Of a stretch of 64,000 bases of DNA, positions 44,706 to 54,172 are shown piece after piece. Origin of the DNA: Pseudomonas akapageensis (GTDB lineage Bacteria; Pseudomonadota; Gammaproteobacteria; Pseudomonadales; Pseudomonadaceae). The translations under genes were made by a program, and so were the position numbers. Under the pieces are notes generated by a model, which was not told where the DNA came from, ran no database searches, and saw only the letters and a program-made list of their open reading frames with translations. The stretch is from assembly GCF_011355085.1 (NCBI RefSeq), contig NZ_VXCP01000010.1, forward strand, positions 49,047-113,046. The letters run 5' to 3'. Positions within the stretch are counted from its first letter, which is position 1. Each line of letters starts with the position of its first letter.

Positions 44706-45830
44706 TCACCCTTGTCGATACGGCAAAGCCCCCCTTGCCTCCTCGGCATACGCCAGAACCCCCACCCGCTCCTGCTCGAGAAAATGGCTCACCGCCGCCT
44801 TCAACCCCGGGTGCAGCAGGTAATGCCAGGAGTGAGTAATCACCGGCTCGAACCCACGAATCAGCTTGTGCTCGCCCTGGGCGCCGGCATCGAAGCGCTG
44901 CAATCCCTGGGCAATGGCGTAATCCATGCCCTGGTAGAAACAGGTTTCGAAATGCAGCCGGTCGTACTCGTCCAGACAGCCCCAGTACCGCCCATAGAAA
45001 CTGTCATCCCCCACCAGGCTGAAGGCCATGGCCACCGGACGACCACCCTGCCTTGCAAGGACGACTCGAATCGCTTCGGGCATGCGCTCGGCCAGCAGGC
45101 TGAAGAACTCACGGGTCAGGTAGGGTGCCTGACGACGCACGGCGTAGGTATTGGCATAGCAGGCATAAACGAAGTCCCACTCGACCTCATTCAACTGATG
45201 CCCCGTGTACCAATCGAACTCGATTCCGTGCCCGGCAACCTGCTCGCGCTCCTTGCGCATTTGCTTGCGCTTGCGCGAACTCAATGTATCGAGAAAATCC
45301 TGGAAATCCCGATAACCACGGTTCTGCCAATGAAACTGGCAACCCAGGCGCTCCAGCCAACCTTCACGCCCGCGCAGCAGCGAATCGGCCAGTTCGTCGG
45401 TAAAGTTGATGTGCATGCCGGACAAGCCCCGGGCCGGCAAATCCTCCACCAGTTGATCGATCAATTCCCCCGCCGCTTGCGGATACCCCATCAAGCGCGG
45501 GCCGCCGACCGGGGAAAAGGGCACGGCGCACAGCAACTTGGGGTAATAGTCGATTCCGGCGCGGTCACAGGCATCCGCCCAACCATGGTCGAACACATAT
45601 TCGCCATAGGAATGGGTTTTCACATAGGCGGGCAGCGCGGCCAGCAACTGGCCCTGGTCATCGAGCGCCAGCCGGTGCGAAGGCTTCCAGCCCGTGCCCC
45701 TGCCGACACTGCCGCTGTCCTCCAGGGCACTGAGAAAGGCGTGACGAACAAAGGGCTGTGCGCCTGGCACCAGGGCATCCCAGGTGGCGGCATCGAGATC
45801 GGCGAGATGATTGAGCGTCAGATTCTGCAT
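44706..45830 (-). CDS. GNAT-like N-acyltransferase (COG3146/DUF482)
   Basis: This 374-residue cytoplasmic protein fits COG3146, a family with tandem GNAT folds related to FemAB-type peptidyl transferases. Typical text includes NWDALVPGAQPFVRHAFLSALE-like start residues, RKRKQMRKEREQV near 180 and YWGCLDEYDRLHFETCFYQG near 285. Family function is not established; it may modify peptidoglycan precursors or proteins. The ATG at 45830 follows a GAACGTTC dyad on the upstream side. The last codons use G- and T-endings near the REP. Confidence 0.85.
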   Translation of the reverse strand: MQNLTLNHLADLDAATWDALVPGAQPFVRHAFLSALEDSGSVGRGTGWKPSHRLALDDQGQLLAALPAYVKTHSYGEYVFDHGWADACDRAGIDYYPKLLCAVPFSPVGGPRLMGYPQAAGELIDQLVEDLPARGLSGMHINFTDELADSLLRGREGWLERLGCQFHWQNRGYRDFQDFLDTLSSRKRKQMRKEREQVAGHGIEFDWYTGHQLNEVEWDFVYACYANTYAVRRQAPYLTREFFSLLAERMPEAIRVVLARQGGRPVAMAFSLVGDDSFYGRYWGCLDEYDRLHFETCFYQGMDYAIAQGLQRFDAGAQGEHKLIRGFEPVITHSWHYLLHPGLKAAVSHFLEQERVGVLAYAEEARGALPYRQG

Positions 45831-45864
45831 GTGCGCAGTCTGAACGTTCAGACTTGCGAAAAAA

Positions 45865-45885
45865 AGCCCCGCACAAGGCGGGGCT
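45865..45885 (-). terminator. Terminator of the porin gene
   Basis: An eight-base stem, AGCCCCGC and GCGGGGCT, has a five-base loop and is followed on the minus strand by a T run. It lies 33 bases after the porin stop. Confidence 0.9.
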
Positions 45886-45917
45886 CAAAACAGGAGTAAA
45901 TAACGGATGGATGAAGC

Positions 45918-47231
45918 TTAGAACACGTACTGCGCGCGCGTCACGATACCCTGGCCGCTGTCGTCGCCCGCGGCGTTGGTAGCGTTGTCGACCTCGCTCT
46001 TGACGTAGACGGCACTGATCTTGATGGCTTCGTTTGCATACCAGTTCACGCCGACGTTATGCACCTTGCCTTCGATATCGCCGATGTTGGCAAACGCACC
46101 GTTGTTGTCATCGGTGCTCAGGTGGTCGTAGCGATAGAAGACTTCCCAGGCGCCGTACTGCTTGTTCTCAGGCTTGATGGTATCGAACTTGCCGAGTTTG
46201 TAGATACGCGGCTCGCCGGTGAGGGTGTAAGCCAGCTGCCCGTAGTAACCGGTGGACTTGATGTCCGAGAAGTTCGAAGCATCGGCTTTGGTATCACGCT
46301 TGAGGTATTCGCCCTGGACGGAGAACGGCCCCGTGGCCCAGGCGGCTTCCAAGGCCCATGCGCTATCGATGTCGTAGGCACCGATCGGCGTGTTCTGGAT
46401 ACCGCCGAGCAACAGTTTGTTGCCGTTGTCACCTGCATCCTGGCCACCATCGGTGCTCACGCCACGCATGCCCAGACGGCTGGTAATACGGCCGTCGAAC
46501 GCCGTGTCTTTCAAGTCACGTGCAGCGTAGTCGACACCCAGGTGGATAACATGGCCCGCTTCGTGCCATGGTGCCCAGACGCCGCGCAGGTTGGCCTGAC
46601 GGTAGCTGTCGCCATTCTGGGCCTGATTGTTGGGGTCCTTGGCGAAGATACCCGCCGAACCATAGAGCGAGTCGCCGGCATTGCCGGAAACCTGGATACC
46701 CATGCCGCCGTTGTGGGCGTTGGTCCAGTCGACCAGATCGTAGGCAGCTGTACGCTCCTGGGCCGTTACCCACTTGGAGCTGGTGGCTTTTTCCAGACCG
46801 AATTCGGGGTCGAAGCGACCCACTTTGATCGAGACCGGCTTGAAGCCGTTGTAAGACAGGGACGCTTCGTCGAAGTAACCGTCTTCTTTACGGTTATCGC
46901 CACCGGCGTTGTGGGAGAAGTCGTAGTTGATCTGGTAAGCCCAGTCGGTGTACATCACACCGCCCAGTTCCAGGAAAGCGCGGCGGAAGTAACCGGCATC
47001 AGCGGTATTGCCGTTTTTGGTGTAGAAACCATCGAAGCGGCTGTAGTCGGCTTGTACTCGACCACCCAGTTTGAAACTGAATTCCTTGTCGGTTGTGGCA
47101 ACCTCCAGGCCGCCTTTAGTCTTTACTACGATATCAGCGCCGTCGGTGGTCACGGTACCCGCGAAAGCCTGGGCGGTTACGGCGAGGGCCAGCGCGCTGG
47201 CCGCGAAACCGGCGAAGTGCTTACGGATCAT
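45918..47231 (-). CDS. OprP/OprO-type phosphate-selective porin
   Basis: This 437-residue outer-membrane protein has a signal peptide (residues 1-24, ending AQAFA) and beta-barrel text to a C-terminal phenylalanine (ITRAQYVF reversed order aside, the last residues are RAQYVF). The KFGRVQ-like start ([16 protein letters not shown]) and [18 protein letters not shown] are hallmarks of the phosphate/polyphosphate porins OprP and OprO. It would admit phosphate or pyrophosphate under starvation. The neighbouring sigma and fabH-like genes match the PA3279-PA3286 region. A possible Pho box lies upstream. Confidence 0.92.
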   Translation of the reverse strand: MIRKHFAGFAASALALAVTAQAFAGTVTTDGADIVVKTKGGLEVATTDKEFSFKLGGRVQADYSRFDGFYTKNGNTADAGYFRRAFLELGGVMYTDWAYQINYDFSHNAGGDNRKEDGYFDEASLSYNGFKPVSIKVGRFDPEFGLEKATSSKWVTAQERTAAYDLVDWTNAHNGGMGIQVSGNAGDSLYGSAGIFAKDPNNQAQNGDSYRQANLRGVWAPWHEAGHVIHLGVDYAARDLKDTAFDGRITSRLGMRGVSTDGGQDAGDNGNKLLLGGIQNTPIGAYDIDSAWALEAAWATGPFSVQGEYLKRDTKADASNFSDIKSTGYYGQLAYTLTGEPRIYKLGKFDTIKPENKQYGAWEVFYRYDHLSTDDNNGAFANIGDIEGKVHNVGVNWYANEAIKISAVYVKSEVDNATNAAGDDSGQGIVTRAQYVF

Positions 47232-47347
47232 CGAAGAATTCCCCTATCTATCTATGGTCTTGATTGCGTTGGAAAACACGCGGTCAGGGCCGCTTTGTGT
47301 TGGGAGGGAATCTTGGCGTGGGGTGATGTCAGATTGGCTGCTGTTAT

Positions 47348-47365
47348 ATAAAAGTTTTGTTACAA
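47348..47365 (-). promoter_or_regulatory. Candidate Pho box upstream of the porin gene
   Basis: On the minus strand the site reads TTGTAAC-AAAA-CTTTTAT. Two seven-base half-sites separated by four bases match the PhoB consensus CTGTCAT/CTGTAAC at 6 of 7 and 5 of 7 positions. It lies about 117 bases upstream of the porin ATG, consistent with phosphate-starvation control. Confidence 0.5.
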
Positions 47366-47461
47366 CTGAACTTTTTACTTCGAAAAGAAATAAGCCGAAA
47401 AACCCCGTTGCAGGGCCCTTGGCGCGGAATTCAGAGAATTTGACCCTGAAGATTGCAAGGA

Positions 47462-47701
47462 CTATTGGTTGTCGCGATGCCTGGAGGCCAGCTTGGCTGC
47501 CAATTGGTCGACGTCGACGTCGACGACCGGCGACTCGGGCATTTTGCGTAACGTGGCTTGCATCAGGCGCATCTGTTTGATGAAGCGCCGGCAGTTCGGG
47601 CAAAACATCAGGTGATGGCGTACCAGCAGGCGCTCACGAAAGCTCAGTTGTCCATCCAGGTAGTCGCTTGAACGCTCGACTTGTTCCTTGCAGGTCAGCA
47701 T
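47462..47701 (-). CDS. Small zinc-finger anti-sigma factor
   Basis: This 79-residue protein has the zinc anti-sigma motif H-x3-C-x2-C (RHHLMFCPNCRRF) near residues 28-40 after MLTCKEQVERSSDYLDGQLS, as in the ChrR/RsrA-type zf-HC2 family. There is no membrane helix, so it would act in the cytoplasm by binding the sigma factor encoded just upstream. The two genes overlap by seven bases, which supports coupled synthesis. The signal sensed is unknown; zinc or thiol stress is possible. Confidence 0.85.
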   Translation of the reverse strand: MLTCKEQVERSSDYLDGQLSFRERLLVRHHLMFCPNCRRFIKQMRLMQATLRKMPESPVVDVDVDQLAAKLASRHRDNQ

Positions 47702-48306
47702 TGGCCGGTTTCCTCGAAGTGTTCCAGGGTCGCAAAGACCTTGAGCCGCGCTCTATGCAACAGCACCCGCACATTGGAGAGTGAAATCTCGAGAAGATTA
47801 CAGATCTCCTCCAATTCCAACCCTTGCCGCTCACGCAAGACCAATACGCCACGCTGCAGTTCGGGCAGGCTGAGCATGGTATGTTCCAGGCACTCGCGCA
47901 GTTCATCCTCGCTCAACAAGGCTTCGGGGGTGTCTTCATGCCAGGCATGGGGCGCCAGCAACCAGTGGCCATCCCCGGAGAAGCGTTCGTCACCGATGGT
48001 CCCATGGGGCGACGGCAGGTCGTCGAGCAGGACCTCCCGACGATTTTGCTTGTAACGGTTCTTCGCTGCGTTGGCCGTGATGGTCAACAGCCAGGTCTTG
48101 AGGCTGGAACGACGCTGGAACCCGGACAGGTTGCGCACTACGGCCAACCACGCGTCCTGCACCGCCTCGTCGGCCTGGCGACTGCCGACGATGGCATAGG
48201 CCACGGCGCGCATGGCGCCCTGGTAAGTCTCGATCAGCTCTCGGTAGGCCTGTTGCTCACCGGCCAGCAAACGTTCGAGCAGCACTGTCTCATCGACGAT
48301 CGTCAT
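47695..48306 (-). CDS. ECF-family RNA polymerase sigma factor
   Basis: This 203-residue sigma-70 family protein has region 2 (YRELIETYQGAMRAVAYAIVG to VVRNLSGFQRRSSLKTWLLT) and region 4 (LPELQRGVLVLRERQGLELEEICNLLEISLSNVRVLLHRAR). A linker of about 50 residues between them is longer than usual. It is encoded with an anti-sigma protein and upstream of it. By order it matches PA3285. The regulon is unknown; no clear autoregulated promoter pair could be recognised upstream. Confidence 0.9.
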   Translation of the reverse strand: MTIVDETVLLERLLAGEQQAYRELIETYQGAMRAVAYAIVGSRQADEAVQDAWLAVVRNLSGFQRRSSLKTWLLTITANAAKNRYKQNRREVLLDDLPSPHGTIGDERFSGDGHWLLAPHAWHEDTPEALLSEDELRECLEHTMLSLPELQRGVLVLRERQGLELEEICNLLEISLSNVRVLLHRARLKVFATLEHFEETGQC

Positions 48307-48460
48307 CCCTACCTCGTGCGCAGATCTCCATGGAAATCCGATTAAAGCGCCGTGTGCCCGGCGCCTCCACCTGCAAGTACAGCAGGGCCATGGCGATAAG
48401 TCCCTATGTTAACGAACAACCCCCATGAGCGAAGTAGGACGATTCGCACAATCGATGCAG

Positions 48461-49582
48461 TTAATGCTTGCGCAAGATCACGCTGCCGATCGAATAGCCG
48501 GCGCCAAAGGAACTGAGTACCCCCAGCGCACCCTTGGGCAAGTCGTCCTGATATTTGTGCAGGGCAATCACCGAGCCCGCCGAACTGGTGTTGGCATAGG
48601 TGTCGAGAATAACCGGCGCCTCTTCGACCGCGGCCTCACGGCCCAACAACTTCTTGACGATCAGGTGGTTCATGCTGAGGTTGGCCTGGTGCAGCCAGAA
48701 ACGCTTCACGTCGGAGACGTTCAGGTCGTTTTCCGCCAGGTGCTGGCCAATCAGCTCGGCGACCATCGGGCAGACTTCGCGGAACACTTTGCGGCCTTCC
48801 TGGACGAAGAGTTTATCCGTTGCGCCAATGCCCTCTTCCGCTGCGCGGTTGAGGAAGCCGAAGTTGTTGCGGATGTTGTTGGAAAACTGGGTCAACAGCT
48901 TGCAGCTGACGATATCGAATTGATAAGGCGAAGTGGCAAGGTCAGCGCGCTCGACAATCACCGCGGTGGCCGCATCGCCGAAGATGAAGTGGCTGTCACG
49001 GTCGCGGAAGTTCAGGTGACCGGTGCAGATTTCCGGGTTCACCACCAGCACCGCGCGGGCCTGCCCCAGTTGCACGGCGTTGCAGGCGGCATGAATGCCG
49101 AAGGTTGCCGAGGAACAAGCGACGTTCATGTCGAAACCGAAACCCTGGATGCCCAGGGCCGCCTGCACTTCAATAGAGATGGCGGGATAGGCTCGCTGCA
49201 GGTTGGAACAGGCAACGATGACCGCGTCGATATCCGCTGCGGTCTTGCCGGCGCGTTGCAACGCCTCCCCGGCTGCCGCCACGGCCATCTGGCAGAGGAT
49301 CGACTGCTCGTCGTTGGAACGCTCCGGCAGGCGCGGGGTCATGCGCGTGGGGTCGAGGATGCCTTCCTTGTCCATGACGAAGCGGCTCTTGATCCCGGAT
49401 GCCTTTTCGATAAAGGCGACACTGGACTCGCTCAGCGCCTCGATTTCGCCACGTTCGATGGCTGCGGCATTGTCGGCGTTGAACTGCTGAACATAAGCAT
49501 TGAAAGACTCGACCAGCTCTTCGTTGGAGATACTGTTGGCCGGGGTGTACAGGCCAGTGCCGCTGATGACGACGTTATGCAC
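48461..49582 (-). CDS. Beta-ketoacyl-ACP synthase III (FabH2/PA3286-like)
   Basis: This 373-residue thiolase-fold enzyme has the KAS III triad: Cys in DMNVACSSATFG, His in RFWLHQAN and Asn in DTYANTSSAGS. It is longer than E. coli FabH (317). The close P. aeruginosa protein PA3286 condenses an acyl-CoA from beta-oxidation with malonyl-ACP, feeding fatty acid synthesis (recalled). I chose a GTG at 49582 with GAGGA upstream; an ATG eight codons earlier overlaps that site. The genes fadD1/fadD2 a few kb away fit fatty-acid use. Confidence 0.9.
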   Translation of the reverse strand: MHNVVISGTGLYTPANSISNEELVESFNAYVQQFNADNAAAIERGEIEALSESSVAFIEKASGIKSRFVMDKEGILDPTRMTPRLPERSNDEQSILCQMAVAAAGEALQRAGKTAADIDAVIVACSNLQRAYPAISIEVQAALGIQGFGFDMNVACSSATFGIHAACNAVQLGQARAVLVVNPEICTGHLNFRDRDSHFIFGDAATAVIVERADLATSPYQFDIVSCKLLTQFSNNIRNNFGFLNRAAEEGIGATDKLFVQEGRKVFREVCPMVAELIGQHLAENDLNVSDVKRFWLHQANLSMNHLIVKKLLGREAAVEEAPVILDTYANTSSAGSVIALHKYQDDLPKGALGVLSSFGAGYSIGSVILRKH

Positions 49583-49714
49583 GGTCGTTCCTCTATTGGG
49601 TGCCATTGCATGAGCAATGGGATGTTCAGGCAGTAAAGGTTTGGCACGAACGTACCAACACCGGCAGAAGCTTGTACCGGAACGCGGAACAATCCCTGCT
49701 TATCAATCTATCCC

Positions 49715-49746
49715 GACACGTTCGGCGAAGTCCGCCTGAACGTGTC
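49715..49746. other. Long hairpin between hrpA and the KAS III gene
   Basis: GACACGTTCGGCG and CGCC-T-GAACGTGTC form a 13-bp stem with one bulge and a loop of about five bases. No T run follows on the minus strand. It could end the hrpA message with Rho, or be an operator of the KAS III gene 130 bases further on. Confidence 0.5.
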
Positions 49747-49808
49747 GTCTCAATTTATCGTCGAAGTTTGCCATATCTGTAGGAAATTGGCGCTATCTGA
49801 CCACTGAG

Positions 49809-52800
49809 TCAGGCATCGACCTGACTCCATTGTTTGCTCAATCGCTTGTCGGAAATCGGCACTCGGGTACCCAACTGCTGGGCGAACAACGAAACCCTGT
49901 ATTCCTCGATCAACCAGCGGTAAAGCTCCAATTGCGGGTCGCGCTTGCCTTCCTGGGCGTGCTTGCCGGCCCGGGCCTGGTACTGCGCCCACAATCCGGC
50001 CAGTTCGATGCTCCAGACCCGGTCTTTTTGCACCTGCGCCCCAAGCTTCTCCAAGCGTAGTTCAATGGCTTTGAGAAAACGCGGCAACTCCTTGAACCAT
50101 TGGGCCGGGGTTTCACGCACAAAGCCCGGGTACACCAGATGACTCAACTGTTGCTTGATGTCATTGAGCGCCACGGCCTGGGCCAGGTCGATCTTGCCTT
50201 TGAAGCGCTTCTGCAAGCCGTGCCACAACTTGAGGATGTCCAGGGTCAAGCGTGCCAGGCGCTCGGCATGTTCGGCCCAGGCACCACGCTTGCGCTCGGC
50301 CAGCGAGGCCAGACCGGCACCATCGCGTGGCAGGCTCGCTTCACCTTCGAGAATGCAGCTGTCGAGGCTGGCCAGCAGGATGTCTTCGACCAGCGCATCG
50401 ACCCGGCCCATGTCGCGGTAGAGCAGGCCCAGTTCGGTCAGCCCCGGCAATTTGCCGCGCAAGAACTTCGCCGGCTCCGCCAATTGCTGCAGCAACAGGC
50501 GTTGCAGCGCCCGGCGGTGCTGGAATTCGGCTTCGGCAGCGGTCGAGAAACGGCCTTCCTTGACGGTACCGCCCTCTTCCACCAGCGCTGGATACACCGT
50601 CATGGAAAGCCCGGCGATCTTCTGCTGGGCCTTTTCCGCCACCGGCGCGAAGACCTTGGCCTGCACGGGTTCCTGGCTTTTCGCCGATTGCGGTGCGGCC
50701 AGAGCCGCCTGGCTGGCCTCGGCGAAGCGTGCGGTCAGCTCGGCCAGGTCACGCCCCTCGCCGAGGAACTTGCCCTGGCCGTCGAGGACTTCCAGGTTCA
50801 TTTTCAAATGGCTTTCGACTTGCTGGGCCGCTTCGGCCCAGGCCTCATCGCTGACCCGCGCACCGGTCATGCGCAACAGTTCGCGCCCCAGTGCCTGAGG
50901 CAACGAGCCCTCGGCAAAGGTCATGCGTTGCAGCGCGGCCCTGACGAAGTCCGGCACCGGCACGAAGTTCTTGCGAATGGCCTTGGGCAGGTTACGTACC
51001 AGCGCAATGCACTTGGCTTCCAGCAAGCCGGGCACCAGCCATTCCAGGCGTTCGGCCGGCAAGGCCGGCAACAGGGGGGCCGGCACCCGCACCGTCACGC
51101 CATCGCGTGGATGATTGGGTTCGAAGTGGTAACTCAAGGCCAGGGTCAGTTCGCCCAGGCGCAAGGTATCGGGGTAATGCGCCGCCGTGACTTCGCTGGC
51201 TTCACGGGCCAGCACATCCTCTTCGCGCATGATCAGCAACTGCGGGTCTTTCTGGCTGTTGACCCGGTACCAGCTATCGAACGTGGCCGTCTGATGGATC
51301 TCGGCCGGCAGTCGCGCTTCATAGAAGCCGAACAGGGTTTCTTCATCGGCGAGGATGTCGCGTCGACGCGCCTTGGCTTCCAGTTCGTCCAACTGCTCCA
51401 GCAAGCGGGTATTGGCTGCCAGGCACTTGGCCCGCGACTGGATCTCGCCACGCACCAGTGCTTCGCGGATAAACAGCTCACGCGCCAATGCCGGCTCGAT
51501 AGGACCGTAATGCACTGGCCGGCGCCCGACCACGATCAGGCCATACAGGGTCACTTGTTCATAGGCCACCACTTGCCCACGCTTCTTCTCCCAGTGCGGT
51601 TCGAAATGGTTTTTCTTGATCAGGTGCCCGGCCAGCGGCTCGATCCAGTCCGAGTCGATCTTGGCGACCATGCGTGCGTACAGCTTGGTGGTCTCGACCA
51701 GTTCGGCGGCCATGATCCATTGGGGACGCTTCTTGCCCAGACCCGAGGACGGATGAATCCAGAAGCGTCGTTGCCGCGCCCCCAGGTAATCACCCTCTTC
51801 GGTCTTCTGGCCGATCTGGCTAAGCAGGCCGGACAGTACCGCCTTGTGCAGTTTCGGGTAGTCGGCCGGCTCTTTATTGATGCTCAGCTGCAGGTCGCGG
51901 CAGATCAGGCTCAACTGCCGGTGGGCATCGCGCCACTCGCGCAGGCGCAGGTAATTCAGGAAGTTCTTGCGGCACCAGTTACGCAGCGGGCTGGCCGTCA
52001 GGGCCAGGCGTTGTTCTTCAAAGCCACGCCAGAGATTGACCAGCGCGGCGAAGTCCGAGTCGCTGTCCTTCCACTGGGCGTGGGCCTGGTCGGCGGCCTG
52101 CTGACGCTCTGGCGGACGCTCGCGCGGGTCCTGCACGGACAGCGCACTGGCGACGATCAGCACTTCCTGCAGGCTGCCTTGCTTGTTGGCTTCGAGCAGC
52201 ATGCGGCCCAGGCGCGGGTCCACCGGCAGGCGCGCCAGTTGCCGGCCCAGGGGGGTCAGCTGGTTCTCCCGGTTGACCGCCGAGAGCTCCTGCAAGAGGT
52301 TGAAGCCGTCGCTGATGGCCTTGCCATCCGGCGGCTCGATAAACGGGAAGGCGTCAATCTCACCCAGGCGCAGGTGCAGCATCTGCAGAATCACCGCAGC
52401 CAGGTTGGTGCGCAGGATCTCCGGATCGGTAAAGGCCGGGCGACCGTTGAAATCCTCTTCGCTGTACAAGCGCACACAGATCCCCGGCTCGACCCGCCCG
52501 CAACGCCCCTTGCGCTGGTTGGCGCTGGCCTGGGACACCGCTTCGATCGGCAGCCTTTGTACCTTGGCGCGGTAGCTGTAGCGGCTGATCCGCGCCGTGC
52601 CGCTGTCGATCACATAACGGATGCCCGGCACGGTCAGCGAGGTCTCGGCGACGTTGGTCGCCAGCACCACTCTGCGGCCCGGATGGGACTGGAAAATCTT
52701 CTGCTGCTCGGCCGGCGACAAGCGCGCATACAGCGGCAAAATCTCGGTGTGTTTGAGCTGGGCCTTGCGCAGCATTTCCGCGGCATCGCGAATTTCCCGC

Positions 52801-53720
52801 TCGCCGGGCAGGAACACCAGCACATCACCAGGGCGCTTGCCTTCACTGCGTTCGAAGGCGGCGATTTCATCGAGGGTGGCGAGAATCGCCTGATCCACGG
52901 TCAGGTCATCCTCGACCCGATTGCCCTCTTCGTCCTGCTCGGACGTCAGCGGCCGGTACCAGGTCTCGACCGGATAGGTACGCCCGGAGACTTCGATGAT
53001 CGGCGCGTCGTTGAAGTGTTTGGAGAAACGCTCCAGATCGATGGTTGCCGACGTGATGATCACCTTCAGGTCCGGACGACGCGGCAGCAGGGTCTTGAGA
53101 TAGCCCAACAGGAAGTCGATGTTGAGGCTGCGTTCGTGGGCCTCGTCGACGATGATCGTGTCGTAGCGCTCGAGGAAGCGGTCGTGCTGGGTTTCGGCCA
53201 GGAGGATACCGTCGGTCATCAGCTTGACCAGGGTGTTGGCATCGCTCTGGTCTTCGAAACGTACCTGATAGCCCACCAGCGCCCCCAGCGGTGTCGCCAG
53301 CTCTTCGGCCACCCGCGTCGCCACGCTGCGCGCGGCGATCCGACGGGGTTGGGTATGGGCGATCTGGCCATGCTGGCCGCGCCCCAGTTCCAGGCAGATC
53401 TTCGGCAACTGGGTGGTTTTGCCCGAGCCGGTTTCGCCGGCAATGATCAGGACCTGGTGCTCGTTCAGGACTTTCTTGATCTCTTCGCGCTTGGCCGCGA
53501 TCGGCAGGCTGTCATCGTAGCGAATGCTCGGCACGCTCACGCGCCGGGCAGTCACCTGGGCGAAAGAGGCCTGCACCTTCTCGACCCATTGCGCCAGCTT
53601 GTCCTGGTCCGGTTTCTTGCGCAGCTCGTGCAATTGACGGCGCAGGCGATGGCGGTCGGCGATCATCGCCTGATCGAGGTTTTTCAGCAGTTGGTCGATT
53701 GCGGCAGCTTGGTCGGTCAT
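49809..53720 (-). CDS. hrpA: ATP-dependent RNA helicase HrpA
   Basis: This 1303-residue DEAH/RHA helicase has GETGSGKTTQLPK (Walker A, near residue 95), DEAHERS, SATID and QRKGRCGRVEPG (motif VI), then the helicase-associated and OB-fold domains and the long HrpA-specific C-terminal half (DUF3418). HrpA unwinds mRNA and is involved in mRNA processing and rescue of stalled ribosomes. Length equals E. coli HrpA. It corresponds to PA3297 by order. The gene is divergent from the glutamine-synthetase-like gene. Confidence 0.95.
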   Translation of the reverse strand: MTDQAAAIDQLLKNLDQAMIADRHRLRRQLHELRKKPDQDKLAQWVEKVQASFAQVTARRVSVPSIRYDDSLPIAAKREEIKKVLNEHQVLIIAGETGSGKTTQLPKICLELGRGQHGQIAHTQPRRIAARSVATRVAEELATPLGALVGYQVRFEDQSDANTLVKLMTDGILLAETQHDRFLERYDTIIVDEAHERSLNIDFLLGYLKTLLPRRPDLKVIITSATIDLERFSKHFNDAPIIEVSGRTYPVETWYRPLTSEQDEEGNRVEDDLTVDQAILATLDEIAAFERSEGKRPGDVLVFLPGEREIRDAAEMLRKAQLKHTEILPLYARLSPAEQQKIFQSHPGRRVVLATNVAETSLTVPGIRYVIDSGTARISRYSYRAKVQRLPIEAVSQASANQRKGRCGRVEPGICVRLYSEEDFNGRPAFTDPEILRTNLAAVILQMLHLRLGEIDAFPFIEPPDGKAISDGFNLLQELSAVNRENQLTPLGRQLARLPVDPRLGRMLLEANKQGSLQEVLIVASALSVQDPRERPPERQQAADQAHAQWKDSDSDFAALVNLWRGFEEQRLALTASPLRNWCRKNFLNYLRLREWRDAHRQLSLICRDLQLSINKEPADYPKLHKAVLSGLLSQIGQKTEEGDYLGARQRRFWIHPSSGLGKKRPQWIMAAELVETTKLYARMVAKIDSDWIEPLAGHLIKKNHFEPHWEKKRGQVVAYEQVTLYGLIVVGRRPVHYGPIEPALARELFIREALVRGEIQSRAKCLAANTRLLEQLDELEAKARRRDILADEETLFGFYEARLPAEIHQTATFDSWYRVNSQKDPQLLIMREEDVLAREASEVTAAHYPDTLRLGELTLALSYHFEPNHPRDGVTVRVPAPLLPALPAERLEWLVPGLLEAKCIALVRNLPKAIRKNFVPVPDFVRAALQRMTFAEGSLPQALGRELLRMTGARVSDEAWAEAAQQVESHLKMNLEVLDGQGKFLGEGRDLAELTARFAEASQAALAAPQSAKSQEPVQAKVFAPVAEKAQQKIAGLSMTVYPALVEEGGTVKEGRFSTAAEAEFQHRRALQRLLLQQLAEPAKFLRGKLPGLTELGLLYRDMGRVDALVEDILLASLDSCILEGEASLPRDGAGLASLAERKRGAWAEHAERLARLTLDILKLWHGLQKRFKGKIDLAQAVALNDIKQQLSHLVYPGFVRETPAQWFKELPRFLKAIELRLEKLGAQVQKDRVWSIELAGLWAQYQARAGKHAQEGKRDPQLELYRWLIEEYRVSLFAQQLGTRVPISDKRLSKQWSQVDA

Positions 53721-54172
53721 CAGGTACGCAGAATTCTTTTGAGTGGCGCAGGTGAGCCTGCTTTGACGTGGTCAGCACATATAAGCGGGCGATTGTCGCA
53801 GATTTGACCCGACCAACACGACCCCGGCGATTGTTTAGCCGAGACACGATCGAAGGTTTACAAATCCTGATTTAATGAACCTTCGACGGCGTGGGAGTAT
53901 CCAGCCATGATTTCGCTCGCGCATTTGCTTCGTCGTCAGCAGCGCCCTTCCTACCCGAAGGTGCGAGCCCGTCCGTGCGAAAATCCCCTCTTCCATATCA
54001 TTCTGGCCTTCTGGGCGCTGTGGCATTGCCGTCATGCGCGCCCACCAGATGCAGCCCTCGCGTTGATTTGAATCCGTTGGCCCATACGCGGCCGACCTCA
54101 ATCCGATGACGATCAGCCCGCCGCTCAAGGCAGGCGGTCCCTGTGCGCCCCGACGGCGCAAGCGAGAGCTCG
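53721..54172. other. 452-bp divergent intergenic region
   Basis: No established gene is visible. A 54-codon open frame at 53907-54071 on the plus strand (MISLAHLLRRQQRPSYPKVR start) has GGGAG nine bases before its ATG, but no recognisable domain, and may be a leader or chance. The region must hold the promoters of hrpA and of the glutamine-synthetase-like gene. Confidence 0.6.

Noticed and set aside
50100..53807. A 1235-codon open frame opposite hrpA
   Set aside because: The minus-strand frame encodes a full HrpA with all motifs; the opposite frame is low-complexity Gln/Arg/Gly text without domains.
53835..54161. A 108-codon minus-strand open frame between hrpA and the glutamine-synthetase-like gene
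   Set aside because: It has no ribosome site or recognisable domain, and it overlaps the promoter region of two divergent genes.
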